DNA of 64,000 nucleotides from Opitutia bacterium. GTDB lineage: Bacteria > Verrucomicrobiota > Verrucomicrobiia > Opitutales > Opitutaceae. Positions 15,152-24,275 of this stretch are shown here, piece by piece (position 1 is the stretch's first letter; every line of letters starts with the position of its first letter). Below the pieces are notes generated by a model, which was given only the letters and a program-made list of their open reading frames with translations, was not told the origin of the DNA and made no database searches. A program made the position numbers and the translations under genes. The DNA lies in the NCBI GenBank assembly GCA_016190985.1, contig JACPPI010000001.1, positions 186,001 to 250,000 of the forward strand, written 5' to 3'.

Positions 15152-17389
15152 TCAGGCGTTGCGGCCGAAGAGGAGCCGGAGGGAATTGAGGCACACCAGC
15201 AGCGTGCTGCCCTCGTGCGCCGCCACACCCGCGGCGAGCGGCAAGGCGCCAAATGTGGTGGCGACAACCATGATGACCACCACGCCGAGCGAGACCGCCA
15301 GATTCTGGCGGATGATGGCCCTGGCGCGGCGGCTGAGGCGGTGCGCGGCGAGGAAGTTCTCGATGCGGTCGTGCATCAGGATAACCTCGGCCTGCTCCAG
15401 CGCCGCGTCGCTGCCACGCGCGCCCATGGCCACGCTGACGTCGGCCGCCGCAAGGCTCGGGGCATCGTTCACGCCGTCGCCGACCATCGCCACCCGACGG
15501 GCCGGCGGGCCCAACCGCAGCGCCTGGATGGCCTCCACCTTTTGCTCGGGGGTCAGGTGCGCGCGCACTTCGGCCACGCCCAGCTCCTTCGCCACCGACT
15601 CGGCGGCCAGACGCCGGTCGCCGGTCAGCATGACGGTGTGAATGCCGCGCGCCTTCAACTCGGCCAGCACGCCTTTCGACTCGGCGCGGATCTGGTCGCG
15701 CAAGAGCACGCGCCCGAGCACCCCCGGGCCCACGACCCACACCTCCGAGAGTTCCGCCGAGGCCGGCGGCAGTTTCTCCGCCCACCCGGCGAGCGGGCCG
15801 GCCTCCAGCAATTCGCGCCGGCCGAGCAGGGCCTGCGCCCCGCCGGAGCGGCCGCTCACGCCCTGCCCCACGATGTTCCGGAAATCATCCAGCGCGATGC
15901 GCCGCACGCCCCGGGCCTTGGCGTCGCGCACGATGGCGCGCGCGAGCGGATGCTCGGACTTGGCCTCCAACGCATAGGCCAGCTCCATGACCTCGGCCTC
16001 GCGCCCCGGCGGGAAGCTCTCGTAGCCGACCACCGCCAGTTCGCCGGTGGTCAGCGTGCCGGTCTTGTCGAGGGCGACCACATTGACGTCGGCCAGCTTC
16101 TCGATCGCCGCGCCGCCGCGGAAGAGCACACCGTGCCGCGCGCCCCAGGCGATGGCCGCGAGGATGGCCGACGGGATCGAGAGCACGAGCGCGCACGGGC
16201 TCGCCACCACCATCAGCGTCATGGCGCGGTAGAAGGCGGAGCGCGCCTCCGGGGTGTTGGTGAAGGCCGGGAGACCGAACCCCAGCCACCACACCAGAAA
16301 CATCACCGCCGAGCCGCCGATGACCGCGTAGGTGTAGCCGGTGCCGAACTTGTCGGTGAAGCGCTCGCTCGGGGCCTTGAGTTTCTGCGCGGTCTGGATG
16401 AGCCGGATGATCTTCTGCAATGTGCTCTCGGCCGGCAGGCGCGCGACCTCGTAATCGACCGCGCCCCACAGGTTGAGCGTGCCGCTGAACACCTGGTCGC
16501 CCATGTTTTTCTCCACGGGGTTGGCCTCGCCCGTCAGCGCGGATTCATCGCTCGCGCTCCGGCCGCCGAGGATCACGCCGTCGGCCGCAAAGGCGGCGCC
16601 CGGCTTCACCCGCACGCGCTGCCCCACCTGCAGCTCTTCCACCGCCACCTCGCGCTCGCCGCCATCCGGCAGCACGACGGTCGCCTGCTTCGGCGAAGTT
16701 TTGAGCAGGGCGCTCACCTCGCGCTGGGTGCGGTCGAGGGCGTATTCCTCCATCGCTCCCGAGGCGGAAAACAAAAACAACAGGAGCACGGCCTCGCTCC
16801 ACGCGCCGATCAGCACCGCGCCGAGGGCGACGGCCAGCATCAGGAAATGGATGTCGATGTCGCCCTTCTTGAGGTTCTCCCACGAATCCACGGCCGCGTC
16901 CCAGCCCCCGGCCAGCAGACCGGCGGCGAACAACCCGCGCGCCAGCCACGGCTGGCCGGGCAGAAGGTGCGCGGCCGCCGCCCCGGCGACACCCGCCGCT
17001 CCGCACACCGCCGCCAGTGCGGCCAAAGTCCGCCATTCCTGGTCCTCGGGCGCGGGCTCGGCCTTGATCTCGGGCCATTCCATCTCGCGCCAGAGCCAGA
17101 GTTTCTCGGCGGTCACACAGGTGTCCCGCCCGAGCACGACCGCGCTGCCTTCCTGTTTCACCGAATAGCCGCCGGGCACCGAAAAACCGGGACGGGCCGC
17201 CAGCCGCGCCTCCACGGCGCTGATGGTGGCGGCGAGCTTGGCCTCCAACGCCGCCAGATCGATGTCGTTGATGGTGGCGACCGCCACCTTGCGCGCCGCC
17301 GGGTCGATGCGCACCGCCCGCACTTCCGGCTGCTCCCGCAGGAAGCGCACGAGCTGCTCGGTCCAGTTGTCGGGCAAAGGCTGCGGCAT
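15152..17389 (-). CDS. P1B-type heavy-metal-transporting ATPase (P1B-4-like)
   Basis: Encodes 745 residues, with a degenerate N-terminal metal-binding-like domain, transmembrane helices, and DKTGTLTTGE with the phosphorylated aspartate. Further on are MLTGDRR and GDGVNDAPSLAAADVSVAMG. The membrane metal site reads ASPCALVLS (SPC rather than CPC), and the last helices contain HEGSTLLVCLNSLRLL. SPC plus HEGGT/HEGST marks the P1B-4 group (Co, Zn, Fe or Ni export; CtpD/HMA1-like). I chose 17389 because GGTGGGA lies just upstream; ATG 17401 is possible. It is divergent from a DinG-like helicase gene across 77 bp that hold a perfect 8+8 palindrome. Confidence 0.9.
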   Translation of the reverse strand: MPQPLPDNWTEQLVRFLREQPEVRAVRIDPAARKVAVATINDIDLAALEAKLAATISAVEARLAARPGFSVPGGYSVKQEGSAVVLGRDTCVTAEKLWLWREMEWPEIKAEPAPEDQEWRTLAALAAVCGAAGVAGAAAAHLLPGQPWLARGLFAAGLLAGGWDAAVDSWENLKKGDIDIHFLMLAVALGAVLIGAWSEAVLLLFLFSASGAMEEYALDRTQREVSALLKTSPKQATVVLPDGGEREVAVEELQVGQRVRVKPGAAFAADGVILGGRSASDESALTGEANPVEKNMGDQVFSGTLNLWGAVDYEVARLPAESTLQKIIRLIQTAQKLKAPSERFTDKFGTGYTYAVIGGSAVMFLVWWLGFGLPAFTNTPEARSAFYRAMTLMVVASPCALVLSIPSAILAAIAWGARHGVLFRGGAAIEKLADVNVVALDKTGTLTTGELAVVGYESFPPGREAEVMELAYALEAKSEHPLARAIVRDAKARGVRRIALDDFRNIVGQGVSGRSGGAQALLGRRELLEAGPLAGWAEKLPPASAELSEVWVVGPGVLGRVLLRDQIRAESKGVLAELKARGIHTVMLTGDRRLAAESVAKELGVAEVRAHLTPEQKVEAIQALRLGPPARRVAMVGDGVNDAPSLAAADVSVAMGARGSDAALEQAEVILMHDRIENFLAAHRLSRRARAIIRQNLAVSLGVVVIMVVATTFGALPLAAGVAAHEGSTLLVCLNSLRLLFGRNA

Positions 17390-17418
17390 GCGTCCCACCA
17401 TGCCCCGCTGCGGCCCGT

Positions 17419-17436
17419 CAGCAAATTGATTTGCTG
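17419..17436. promoter_or_regulatory. Perfect 8+8 palindrome in the ATPase/helicase divergent region
   Basis: CAGCAAAT and ATTTGCTG separated by TG, located 30 bp upstream of both divergent starts. The position and symmetry fit an operator for a metal-responsive regulator, but no regulator gene is nearby and the site could be coincidental. Confidence 0.35.
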
Positions 17437-17466
17437 CGCATGAATTAACCGGCTCTCTCAGCGGCC

Positions 17467-19551
17467 ATGATCGGCCTGCACGACGACGCCCGCCCGTCCG
17501 CGGACACCGGCCCCAAGCCGACCCGCGTGCGCGAGCTGGCGGCGGAGATCTTCTCCGAATCCGGCCAGCTCTGCGCCGCCCTCGGCCTGGAGCACCGGCC
17601 GGAACAGGCGCAGATGGCACGGACCGTCGCGGCCTCCCTGCGGGACGACAAACCGCTGCTCTTCGAGGCCGGCACCGGCGTGGGCAAGTCCCTCGCCTAC
17701 CTGATCCCGGGCCTCATCCACGCCACCGACCAGGGCCGGCAGATGATCGTCTCCACCCACACCATCTCGCTGCAGGAGCAGATCGAGCAGAAGGACCTGC
17801 CGGTCTGCCGCAAGGTGTTCAAGGCCTCGCCCGCGCTGGAGCGCTACGCCGGCTTCCGCTCGACCGTGCTCGTGGGCAAGTCCAACTACCTCTGCCCCAC
17901 CCGGCTCGGCCACGCGCTCGCCGACCGCGGCACGCTCTTCGCCGACGCCGACTACGACGAACTGCAGCGCATCGCCAAATGGGCCGAGACGACCCGGACC
18001 GGCCTCCGGCACGAACTCCAGCCGCCGCCGCGCCCCGAGGTGTGGGACGCCGTCAACGCCGACTCGGCCTCCTGCTCGCGCAAGCATTGCGACGGGAAGA
18101 AATGCCATTACCAGCACGCGCGCGCCCGGCTGCGCACGGCGCAGGTCATCATCGTCAACCACGCCCTGCTCTTCGCGCTGCTTAACGCCGGCGGGGCCCG
18201 CGCGCACGGCGCCGCCAAGGACGCGCGCGGCGTGCTGTTCCCCGACGACTTTCTCGTGCTCGACGAGGCCCACACCGTGCCGGAGGTGGCCACGAACAAC
18301 TTCGGCCTCGCGCTCAGCAGCTACGGCGTCGACCGGGCGCTCAAGTATCTCTTCAACCCGCGCACCAAGCGCGGCCTGCTGCGCAAGCTCGGCGGCGCGC
18401 CCGCCCAGCAGCTCGTGCTCGACGCCCTCGACGCCTCGAAGCAGTTCTTCGATTTCATCGCCGACAGGATCCTCACGCCGCGTCCCATCGTGCGCATCCG
18501 CGAGGAGGGCGCCGCCGACCCCGCGCTCGACGGTCCGCTCGGCGCGCTGCACCGGCTGCTGGGCAAGCTGGCCGACAAGCTGGAGGACGGGCGGGAGCGG
18601 GATGAGATGCTGGAGCAGCAGCAGCGCATCAAGGGACTGCAGGCCGGGATCACCGAGTGGCTCACGCTGGGGGACAAGGGCCATGTCTACTGGACCGAGC
18701 GGAGCGGACGGAAGCAGACGATCGTCACGCTCCGCAGCGCGCCGATCGACGTCGCCCCCGAGCTGCGCAGGCACCTCTTCGGCTGCGGCACGAGCGTGGT
18801 CTGCACCAGCGCCACGCTGGCGATGGGCGGCAGCATCGACCCCCTCGCCGCGCGCATCGGGGCCGACGGCGCCCGGGCCGTGGCGGTGAAGTCGCCCTTT
18901 GATTTCGAGCGCAACATGCGCGTCTACGTGGCGGCCGACGTGCCGCCGCCCTCGCCGAAGGGGGCGAAGCTCGCGCTCGACATCCTCGCCGACTACATCG
19001 GTTTTTGCACGGAGCGGGTGCGTGGGGGCTCGCTGGTGCTGTTCACCAGCTACACGGACATGCGCGCCGTGGCCCAGACGCTGGAGCCGGGCTGGCGCGC
19101 GGCCGGCCGGCCGTTCCTCATCCAGGGCGCCGACCTCTCCCGCACCGAGCTGGCGCACCAGATGCGGACGCTCGGCAACGCCGTGCTGTTCGGCACCGAC
19201 AGTTTCTGGACCGGCGTGGACGTGCCCGGCGCGGCGCTGTCGCAGGTCATCGTCACCCGGCTGCCGTTCGATCCGCCGACGCATCCGATCACGGAGGCGC
19301 GTTGCGAGCACATCAGCGCCGCGGGCGGCAACCCCTTCAACGAGCTGACCCTGCCCGACGCGCTCATCAAGTTCCGCCAGGGCATCGGCCGGCTCATCCG
19401 CAACAAGACCGACCGGGGCGTCGTCACCATCCTCGACTCCCGCGTGCTGGCCAAGGCCTATGGCCGGGAGTTTCTGGGCGCGTTGCCGACCGGGGGCTAC
19501 GAGCGCATGGACCGGGGCGGACGGGAGCGCGTTTTTAGACCTTTCCCTTGA
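17467..19551 (+). CDS. DinG/XPD-like superfamily 2 DNA helicase
   Basis: A 694-residue 5'-3' helicase. Walker A is FEAGTGVGKSLAYLI (near residue 65). The iron-sulphur domain carries cysteines at SNYLCPTRLG and CSRKHCDGKKCHY. Walker B is VLDEAHTVPE. Motifs IV-VI include TSYTDMRAV, FWTGVDVPG and RQGIGRLIR with the arginine finger. These identify the Rad3/XPD group including DinG and YoaA, which unwind DNA damage or R-loop intermediates. All four Fe-S cysteines appear present. It is upstream of a PP2C gene by 26 bp, possibly cotranscribed. Confidence 0.92.
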   Translation: MIGLHDDARPSADTGPKPTRVRELAAEIFSESGQLCAALGLEHRPEQAQMARTVAASLRDDKPLLFEAGTGVGKSLAYLIPGLIHATDQGRQMIVSTHTISLQEQIEQKDLPVCRKVFKASPALERYAGFRSTVLVGKSNYLCPTRLGHALADRGTLFADADYDELQRIAKWAETTRTGLRHELQPPPRPEVWDAVNADSASCSRKHCDGKKCHYQHARARLRTAQVIIVNHALLFALLNAGGARAHGAAKDARGVLFPDDFLVLDEAHTVPEVATNNFGLALSSYGVDRALKYLFNPRTKRGLLRKLGGAPAQQLVLDALDASKQFFDFIADRILTPRPIVRIREEGAADPALDGPLGALHRLLGKLADKLEDGRERDEMLEQQQRIKGLQAGITEWLTLGDKGHVYWTERSGRKQTIVTLRSAPIDVAPELRRHLFGCGTSVVCTSATLAMGGSIDPLAARIGADGARAVAVKSPFDFERNMRVYVAADVPPPSPKGAKLALDILADYIGFCTERVRGGSLVLFTSYTDMRAVAQTLEPGWRAAGRPFLIQGADLSRTELAHQMRTLGNAVLFGTDSFWTGVDVPGAALSQVIVTRLPFDPPTHPITEARCEHISAAGGNPFNELTLPDALIKFRQGIGRLIRNKTDRGVVTILDSRVLAKAYGREFLGALPTGGYERMDRGGRERVFRPFP

Positions 19552-19577
19552 ACGAAAGCTGCCTGTAGTGTCGCCCA

Positions 19578-20294
19578 ATGATGAAGCTGCGCTCCTTCGC
19601 CCACACCGATGTCGGACTCGTCCGGCCGGAAAACGAGGACAGCTTTCTCCGCAACGACATCCACCGGCTCTACGCCGTGGCGGATGGGATCGGCGGCCTG
19701 CCCTCGGGCGCGCAGGCCAGCCAGCTCGCGGTGGCGACGCTGGAGAAGATCTTCACGAGCCACGGGGCCGGCCACAAACTCAACTACCCGCGCATCCTGG
19801 CCGAGGTGAACGACCAGGTCTTCCGCCTCGGGCGCGTGCTCAGCCCGCAGTTCGGCATCGGCTCGACGCTCACCTTCGCGCACGTGACCGGTGTGAAGCT
19901 GAACATCGGCCACGTCGGCGATTCCAGCGCCTTTCGCCTGCGCTCGAAACACCTGGAGCAGCTCACCCGCGACCACACCATCGAGACCGAGATGCAGGAC
20001 CGCGCCGCCCGCGGCGAGCCGATGGCGCTGCTGATGGAGAACCGCAACGCGCTCACGCGCTGCATCGGCCAGCCCCCGCCGCTGGAGGCGGAATGCGCCA
20101 GTCACACCCTGCTGCCCCACGACCGCTACCTGCTCTGCAGCGACGGCATCTCCCGCTTCGTCAATGTGGTCGAGATCGCCGACATCCTCGGCACTGCCAC
20201 CGAGCCCGAGGCCGCCGCCCGGCAGCTGGTCCAACGCGCCAACGAGCGCGGCGGCCTGGACAATTCCACGGCCGTGGTCCTGTTTTTCGACTGA
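19578..20294 (+). CDS. PP2C-family serine/threonine phosphatase
   Basis: A 238-residue PPM phosphatase. Metal-binding and catalytic motifs are VGLVRPENEDSFL, YAVADGIGGLPSG, LNIGHVGDSSAFRL, LLCSDGISRFV and GGLDNSTAVVLFF, in canonical order. It removes phosphates from Ser/Thr of target proteins and uses two Mg/Mn ions. No Hanks-type kinase is adjacent. It is followed after 1 bp by a small TPR gene, and preceded by the helicase gene. Confidence 0.93.
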   Translation: MMKLRSFAHTDVGLVRPENEDSFLRNDIHRLYAVADGIGGLPSGAQASQLAVATLEKIFTSHGAGHKLNYPRILAEVNDQVFRLGRVLSPQFGIGSTLTFAHVTGVKLNIGHVGDSSAFRLRSKHLEQLTRDHTIETEMQDRAARGEPMALLMENRNALTRCIGQPPPLEAECASHTLLPHDRYLLCSDGISRFVNVVEIADILGTATEPEAAARQLVQRANERGGLDNSTAVVLFFD

Positions 20295-20295
20295 C

Positions 20296-20601
20296 ATGCG
20301 GTCGTCGCACTTCGCCGCGCTCGTGGCGTCGCAGCCCGCCAACGCGCTCTTCCGGTTCAGCCTCGCCCAGGCCCTGCTGGCGGAGAACCGCCCCGCCGAA
20401 GCCGTCGAACACCTGCAATTCTGCGCGGCCCACAAGGCCGACTGGATGCTGCCGCGCATCCTCCTCGGCAAGACGCTGCTGGGGCTCGGCCGGCGGGCGG
20501 AAGCCAAACCGTGGCTGGAACAGGCGTTGCAGCTCGCCATCGCGCAGACGCACGAGGACCCTGAGCGCGAGCTGCGCGCGCTGCTCGCGGAACTTGGGTA
20601 G
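20296..20601 (+). CDS. Small TPR-repeat protein
   Basis: Encodes 101 residues that read as about 2.5 tetratricopeptide repeats: NALFRFSLAQALLAENRPAEAVEHL, then DWMLPRILLGKTLLGLGRRAEAKPWLEQAL. TPRs bind proteins. It starts 1 bp after the PP2C stop, so the two are probably translated together and the TPR protein may be a phosphatase partner. The TAG stop codon at 20599 is part of the following REP-like element. Confidence 0.8.
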   Translation: MRSSHFAALVASQPANALFRFSLAQALLAENRPAEAVEHLQFCAAHKADWMLPRILLGKTLLGLGRRAEAKPWLEQALQLAIAQTHEDPERELRALLAELG

Positions 20602-20655
20602 GGCGCGTTATCCGCAACGCGCCGCGCGGCGGCTTAAGGACAAGCCGCCCTGCCT
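20598..20655. repeat. Double-hairpin REP-like element
   Basis: Two tandem hairpins with 8-bp perfect arms and 6-nt loops: GGCGCGTT/AACGCGCC and GGCGGCTT/AAGCCGCC, bounded by GTAGGG and CCCTGCC. The first bases form the stop codon of the TPR gene. The same architecture occurs at 36669-36726. Confidence 0.85.
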
Positions 20656-20656
20656 T

Positions 20657-21601
20657 TCACCCCCACAGCGGCGCCGGATACTTGCCCGTCGCGATCAAGG
20701 CGCGGATCGCCGCCTGCGACGCCGCAAGGTCCTCGCGATACGTGAGGCCAAACCACGCATCGCTGCTCCGCAACAATGCCACCTTCGCATCGCCGCGCTC
20801 GTTCAGCGAACCCAGCGCCGTGGGCAGGTAGAACTCCGCTGTCGGATCCGCGGCGTGCTGCCGCTGGAAATCGGCGAACAATATTGCCAGTTGCGGGAAA
20901 ACCGCCGGCGTGAAGCCCCAGAAGTTCATCGAGACAATCTCCTCGCCAGTCAGCGTCCGCGCCGCGCCGTCCGCGCCGGCATAGCGCGCCCCGGCAGCGG
21001 TCTTTTCGATCCTGGTGATCTCGGTGATGCTCTTCAGGCGGCCGTTTGCAGAGGTCGTGCAGAGGCCGCGGCTGACGGTGCCGAACTCAGACAAGGTCTG
21101 CCTCAGCGGATAGCCCACCATCGCGTAATCCTGCGATCTCGCAAGGTGCTCCGCCAACACGCGGTAGGCCGAGGCGCCGTAGAAATCGTCGGCGTTGATG
21201 ACGGCAAACGGCCTGCGCACGGCCTCGCGCGCCGCCAGCACCGCGTGCCCCGTGCCCCAGGGCTTGGCGCGGCCCGCCCCTGTCTCCTGAAAGACATAGC
21301 TGACATCCATCCGCGTCTCCAGTCGTCGGCCGATGGTCGTCCGGAAATCGGTTTCCATGTCCTTGCGAATGACCAGAACGACGCGGCCAAAGCCGGCACG
21401 CAGCGCGTCGTAGGCCGAGTATTCGATGATGAGTTCGCCGGCCGGGCCGACCGGCTGCACCTGCTTGAGCCCGCCAAACCGGCTGCCCATGCCCGCGGCA
21501 AGGATGACGAGGTCGTAGGAAGGCTTGGCCACGGAGGACACGGCACACCCTGCCTCGCCCCGGCTTCGCAGGGCAAGCACGGAAGAGGCCGGCCGGTTCA
21601 T
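20657..21601 (-). CDS. Sugar-phosphate nucleotidyltransferase-like protein
   Basis: Encodes 314 residues with a nucleotidyltransferase fold: LVILAAGMGSRFGGLKQVQPVGP (nucleotide-binding loop), WGTGHAVLAAREAV, FAVINADDFYG (metal-binding aspartates), and FWGFTPAVFPQLAILF. It resembles UTP/CTP-dependent sugar-1-phosphate transferases with broad substrates. The start ATG overlaps the stop of the upstream patatin gene (ATGA), so translation is coupled. A GTG about 24 codons later (VAKPSYDLVIL) would remove a low-information N-terminus and is a possible true start. Confidence 0.8.
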   Translation of the reverse strand: MNRPASSVLALRSRGEAGCAVSSVAKPSYDLVILAAGMGSRFGGLKQVQPVGPAGELIIEYSAYDALRAGFGRVVLVIRKDMETDFRTTIGRRLETRMDVSYVFQETGAGRAKPWGTGHAVLAAREAVRRPFAVINADDFYGASAYRVLAEHLARSQDYAMVGYPLRQTLSEFGTVSRGLCTTSANGRLKSITEITRIEKTAAGARYAGADGAARTLTGEEIVSMNFWGFTPAVFPQLAILFADFQRQHAADPTAEFYLPTALGSLNERGDAKVALLRSSDAWFGLTYREDLAASQAAIRALIATGKYPAPLWG

Positions 21602-22743
21602 CCCCGCACAAACGCGGCTATCTCTTCGCTGCGGGCCTCGGCATCGCGCGCGCCGATGGCCATGAGCTGGCCCACGTAGCTGTGGCTGAACATCACGGTC
21701 GCCAGCAGGTCTGACTGGGCCGTGTCCCGGGTGCCCAGGCCGCGGATCGCAAACCGGAAGGCCCGGGGCAAATCCCGCTCATGGGCGGCCGCCAGCGCGC
21801 CGATGTCCACCGAGGGCCGCACCAGGATGAGTTCAACCTGGCTCAGGCCGTCCAGGTTTTGGCGGGGATGACCAGCCAGCAGATGGTTGAGCCGCTGCAG
21901 GTGCAGCGCATCCTGGTCAAGCACGTCCAGAAAAACCGCGTCCAACATCTGGCCGATGATGCTTGCCGGCGCCGGATACGGCACCGGGCGGATCGGGTCG
22001 GCCGTCGGAAAGGGACGCGGCGGCCGGGTGGAGATCGCCAGGATCTTGGTGGCGCCAAGATGAATGGCCGGGGAAAGGGGCGACACGAGGCGGATGCCCC
22101 CGTCGCCATGCCAGGCGTTTTCCAGCCGCACCGCCGGGAAAAAAAGCGGCAGGGCGCAGGAGGCCATGACGTGGTCCAACCCGAGATCCGCCGGCAGGCC
22201 GGCGCGGCCCGGGCGCGACCAGGAGACGATCTCGCGGCTTTCCACCCAGGTGGTGGAGATGCCCGAGAGATAATTGGTCGTCGTGATGGCCACCGCATCC
22301 AGGTGCCCCCGCCGCACGTTGTCGGCCACTCCCAGCAACCGGCCGTCCGCGCCGGGCTTGAGCGCGGCGGACAGGAAGCTCCGCAGCGGCCCGGTGTTGA
22401 CCAGGCTGCGGGTGCTCGGCGCCAGGCCCGACCCGCCCGTGGCGAGGCGCCCGACCCACCGCAGCATGTTGGCCAGCGTGGCCGCCCAGTCCGCGTTGAA
22501 AACCTGCCCCACCGTGATGTCGGACCAGAAGTCCGCCAGGCGAACCGAGTTTTCGCGGAAGGATCCGGGGCCCGAGCCCAGGCAGGCGATGTTGATGGCC
22601 CCGGCCGACACGCCGGTGAGAATGGGAAAATAAAGCTCCGGGTGCAGCTCCCCCAGCCGCCGGAGAAACCCGGCGTGATAGGCGGCCCGCGCGCCACCGC
22701 CGCCGAGCATCAGCGCCACCTTGTTTTGCTTCCCCTTCAGCAT
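21598..22743 (-). CDS. Patatin-like phospholipase
   Basis: Encodes 381 residues. The oxyanion motif is LMLGGGGARAAYHAGFL, the nucleophile elbow GVSAGAINI, and the catalytic dyad aspartate DGGI near residue 240 (AWHGDGGIRLVSPLS). Patatins hydrolyse acyl esters of membrane lipids or cofactors. The C-terminal half is a longer non-conserved region ending in an ATGA overlap with the downstream nucleotidyltransferase. Start choice is uncertain: ATG 22743 (MLKGKQNK) begins right before the fold, but an ATG at 22824 and a GTG at 22794 are in frame. Confidence 0.85.
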   Translation of the reverse strand: MLKGKQNKVALMLGGGGARAAYHAGFLRRLGELHPELYFPILTGVSAGAINIACLGSGPGSFRENSVRLADFWSDITVGQVFNADWAATLANMLRWVGRLATGGSGLAPSTRSLVNTGPLRSFLSAALKPGADGRLLGVADNVRRGHLDAVAITTTNYLSGISTTWVESREIVSWSRPGRAGLPADLGLDHVMASCALPLFFPAVRLENAWHGDGGIRLVSPLSPAIHLGATKILAISTRPPRPFPTADPIRPVPYPAPASIIGQMLDAVFLDVLDQDALHLQRLNHLLAGHPRQNLDGLSQVELILVRPSVDIGALAAAHERDLPRAFRFAIRGLGTRDTAQSDLLATVMFSHSYVGQLMAIGARDAEARSEEIAAFVRG

Positions 22744-22866
22744 GGGCGGACTGCTGCCCACCGGCAGAAATTCGGTCGGCGGGGTATTTTTCACCCCCCC
22801 ATCATCCCGCCTCCCGGCGCCCACCGCAAGCCGATTGGCGGGAAACAGCGGCGCCGGGCGTGGAGA

Positions 22867-22941
<75 letters not shown>

Positions 22942-23024
22942 GAAAGGGACGCGGAAGAAGCCACATTTTCCCCGGGAAATCCACAAGATTTTTCGCGCCG
23001 CGCCGGGGAGCTGGTGGTGGGGGG

Positions 23025-24275
23025 CTAGATGTCGTCCGGCCCGAGCCAGCGGAAGGAGGTGATCACGAATCGCCGGCCGAAGCCCGGCATCGTGTCCGGT
23101 GTCCGTTGCACGATGGCCTCGCAGTAGGCGACAGCCTCGACCTTGGCCGCATCGGCGGGGTTCAGGGCGTCGCCATAAGCGCGGATGCGAAAAGTGTCGG
23201 AGCGGACGGTGAGCATGGGCCCGAGGGCCGTCATGATCTGCGTGAAGCTCGGCGACGCGGTGATCGGGAACAGCGTGGCCAGATAGGTGACGAACGCCGC
23301 CGTCGAGGTGAAGGGTCCGTTGGCGGCTTTGCCGGGAGTCGAAAAAACAGCGAGGCCGTTCTGCATCGTGGTTCCCCGCGCGGAGACGGTGGCCGACGGG
23401 AGCGACGTGGTGGCGCCGGGAGCGGTGTTGTAGGTCTGCAGGAGGTTGCGCCAGGCGATGGCCGAGGTGGTGTTCACGTTGAAACAACCGGATGGCAACA
23501 GTGCCCCGGACACCAGCCGGTTGGTGAGCGTGGTGTGGTGGAAATTATCCTGCAGCGTGGATGGGGTCAGTGCGGCTGCAGGGGTCGGCAGCAGAGAAAG
23601 CTGCTCGTAGGACAGAACCTTGGAAGTGCTAGCGGCATAGGTGGCCAGTGCATCACGCAACCGCCCTTGGGCATTGCCTGTCGTGGCCGCGTAGATCACC
23701 GGCGGTGTCACCACCACCGGGGGCGGCGAAAAGGCCGAGGTCTTCACCCCCTCATCGCAGATCACATATGCGCAGTAACCTGTGATGGCATTGTTTCCCG
23801 GCGCGCCCGGCGTCTCGGCGATGGGAACTGCGATTTTCCCGGCTATGACATGCTCGGAGTTCGCGGTGGCCGCCCCTACGGTCCCGTTGCTGATCAGTTC
23901 CAGGGCTGGCACGCCTGCCTGCAAAGCGGCGGTGGCCGGCTGCGCTCCTGAAACAAGCCAAGTGACAAAGCTGCCGTCGTTGCGCCAGACGCCGCACCAG
24001 TGGCGGGTGCTGTTGGCGGCCAGAGGGGCGATGCCAGTGAGGCCGGCCATGCCCGTCAGGCGTGCATCGTCTCCCGCGTGCCGCTGCAACTCCCCCAGCC
24101 CGACGCTGAGCGCGAGCAAGGCGTTTTGCCGGGCCCGGGCCTGATGGACACCGGTGAGGGAGGTCTCGCTGCTCACCTTGGTGAGGGCGCTGAGCGCAAG
24201 GACGGCCAGCACGAGCAGGGCCAGCAGCACCAGCGTGATGACGAGCGCGAAGCCGGCGGGCGGGCGGGTCTTCAC
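23025..24275 (-). CDS. PilX-like prepilin-family protein (Verru_Chthon A-like)
   Basis: Encodes 416 residues with an N-terminal hydrophobic helix preceded by a short basic leader (KTRPPAGFALVITLVLLALLVLAVLALSAL), then a long low-conservation periplasmic region. Start GTG 24275 overlaps the stop of the upstream gene (GTGA), so it is the last of six coupled prepilin-like genes. The position and N-terminus resemble cassette protein A of the verrucomicrobial four-gene Verru_Chthon set, though it is shorter than I expect for that family. A role in a pseudopilus or export assembly is inferred, not shown. Confidence 0.6.
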   Translation of the reverse strand: MKTRPPAGFALVITLVLLALLVLAVLALSALTKVSSETSLTGVHQARARQNALLALSVGLGELQRHAGDDARLTGMAGLTGIAPLAANSTRHWCGVWRNDGSFVTWLVSGAQPATAALQAGVPALELISNGTVGAATANSEHVIAGKIAVPIAETPGAPGNNAITGYCAYVICDEGVKTSAFSPPPVVVTPPVIYAATTGNAQGRLRDALATYAASTSKVLSYEQLSLLPTPAAALTPSTLQDNFHHTTLTNRLVSGALLPSGCFNVNTTSAIAWRNLLQTYNTAPGATTSLPSATVSARGTTMQNGLAVFSTPGKAANGPFTSTAAFVTYLATLFPITASPSFTQIMTALGPMLTVRSDTFRIRAYGDALNPADAAKVEAVAYCEAIVQRTPDTMPGFGRRFVITSFRWLGPDDI

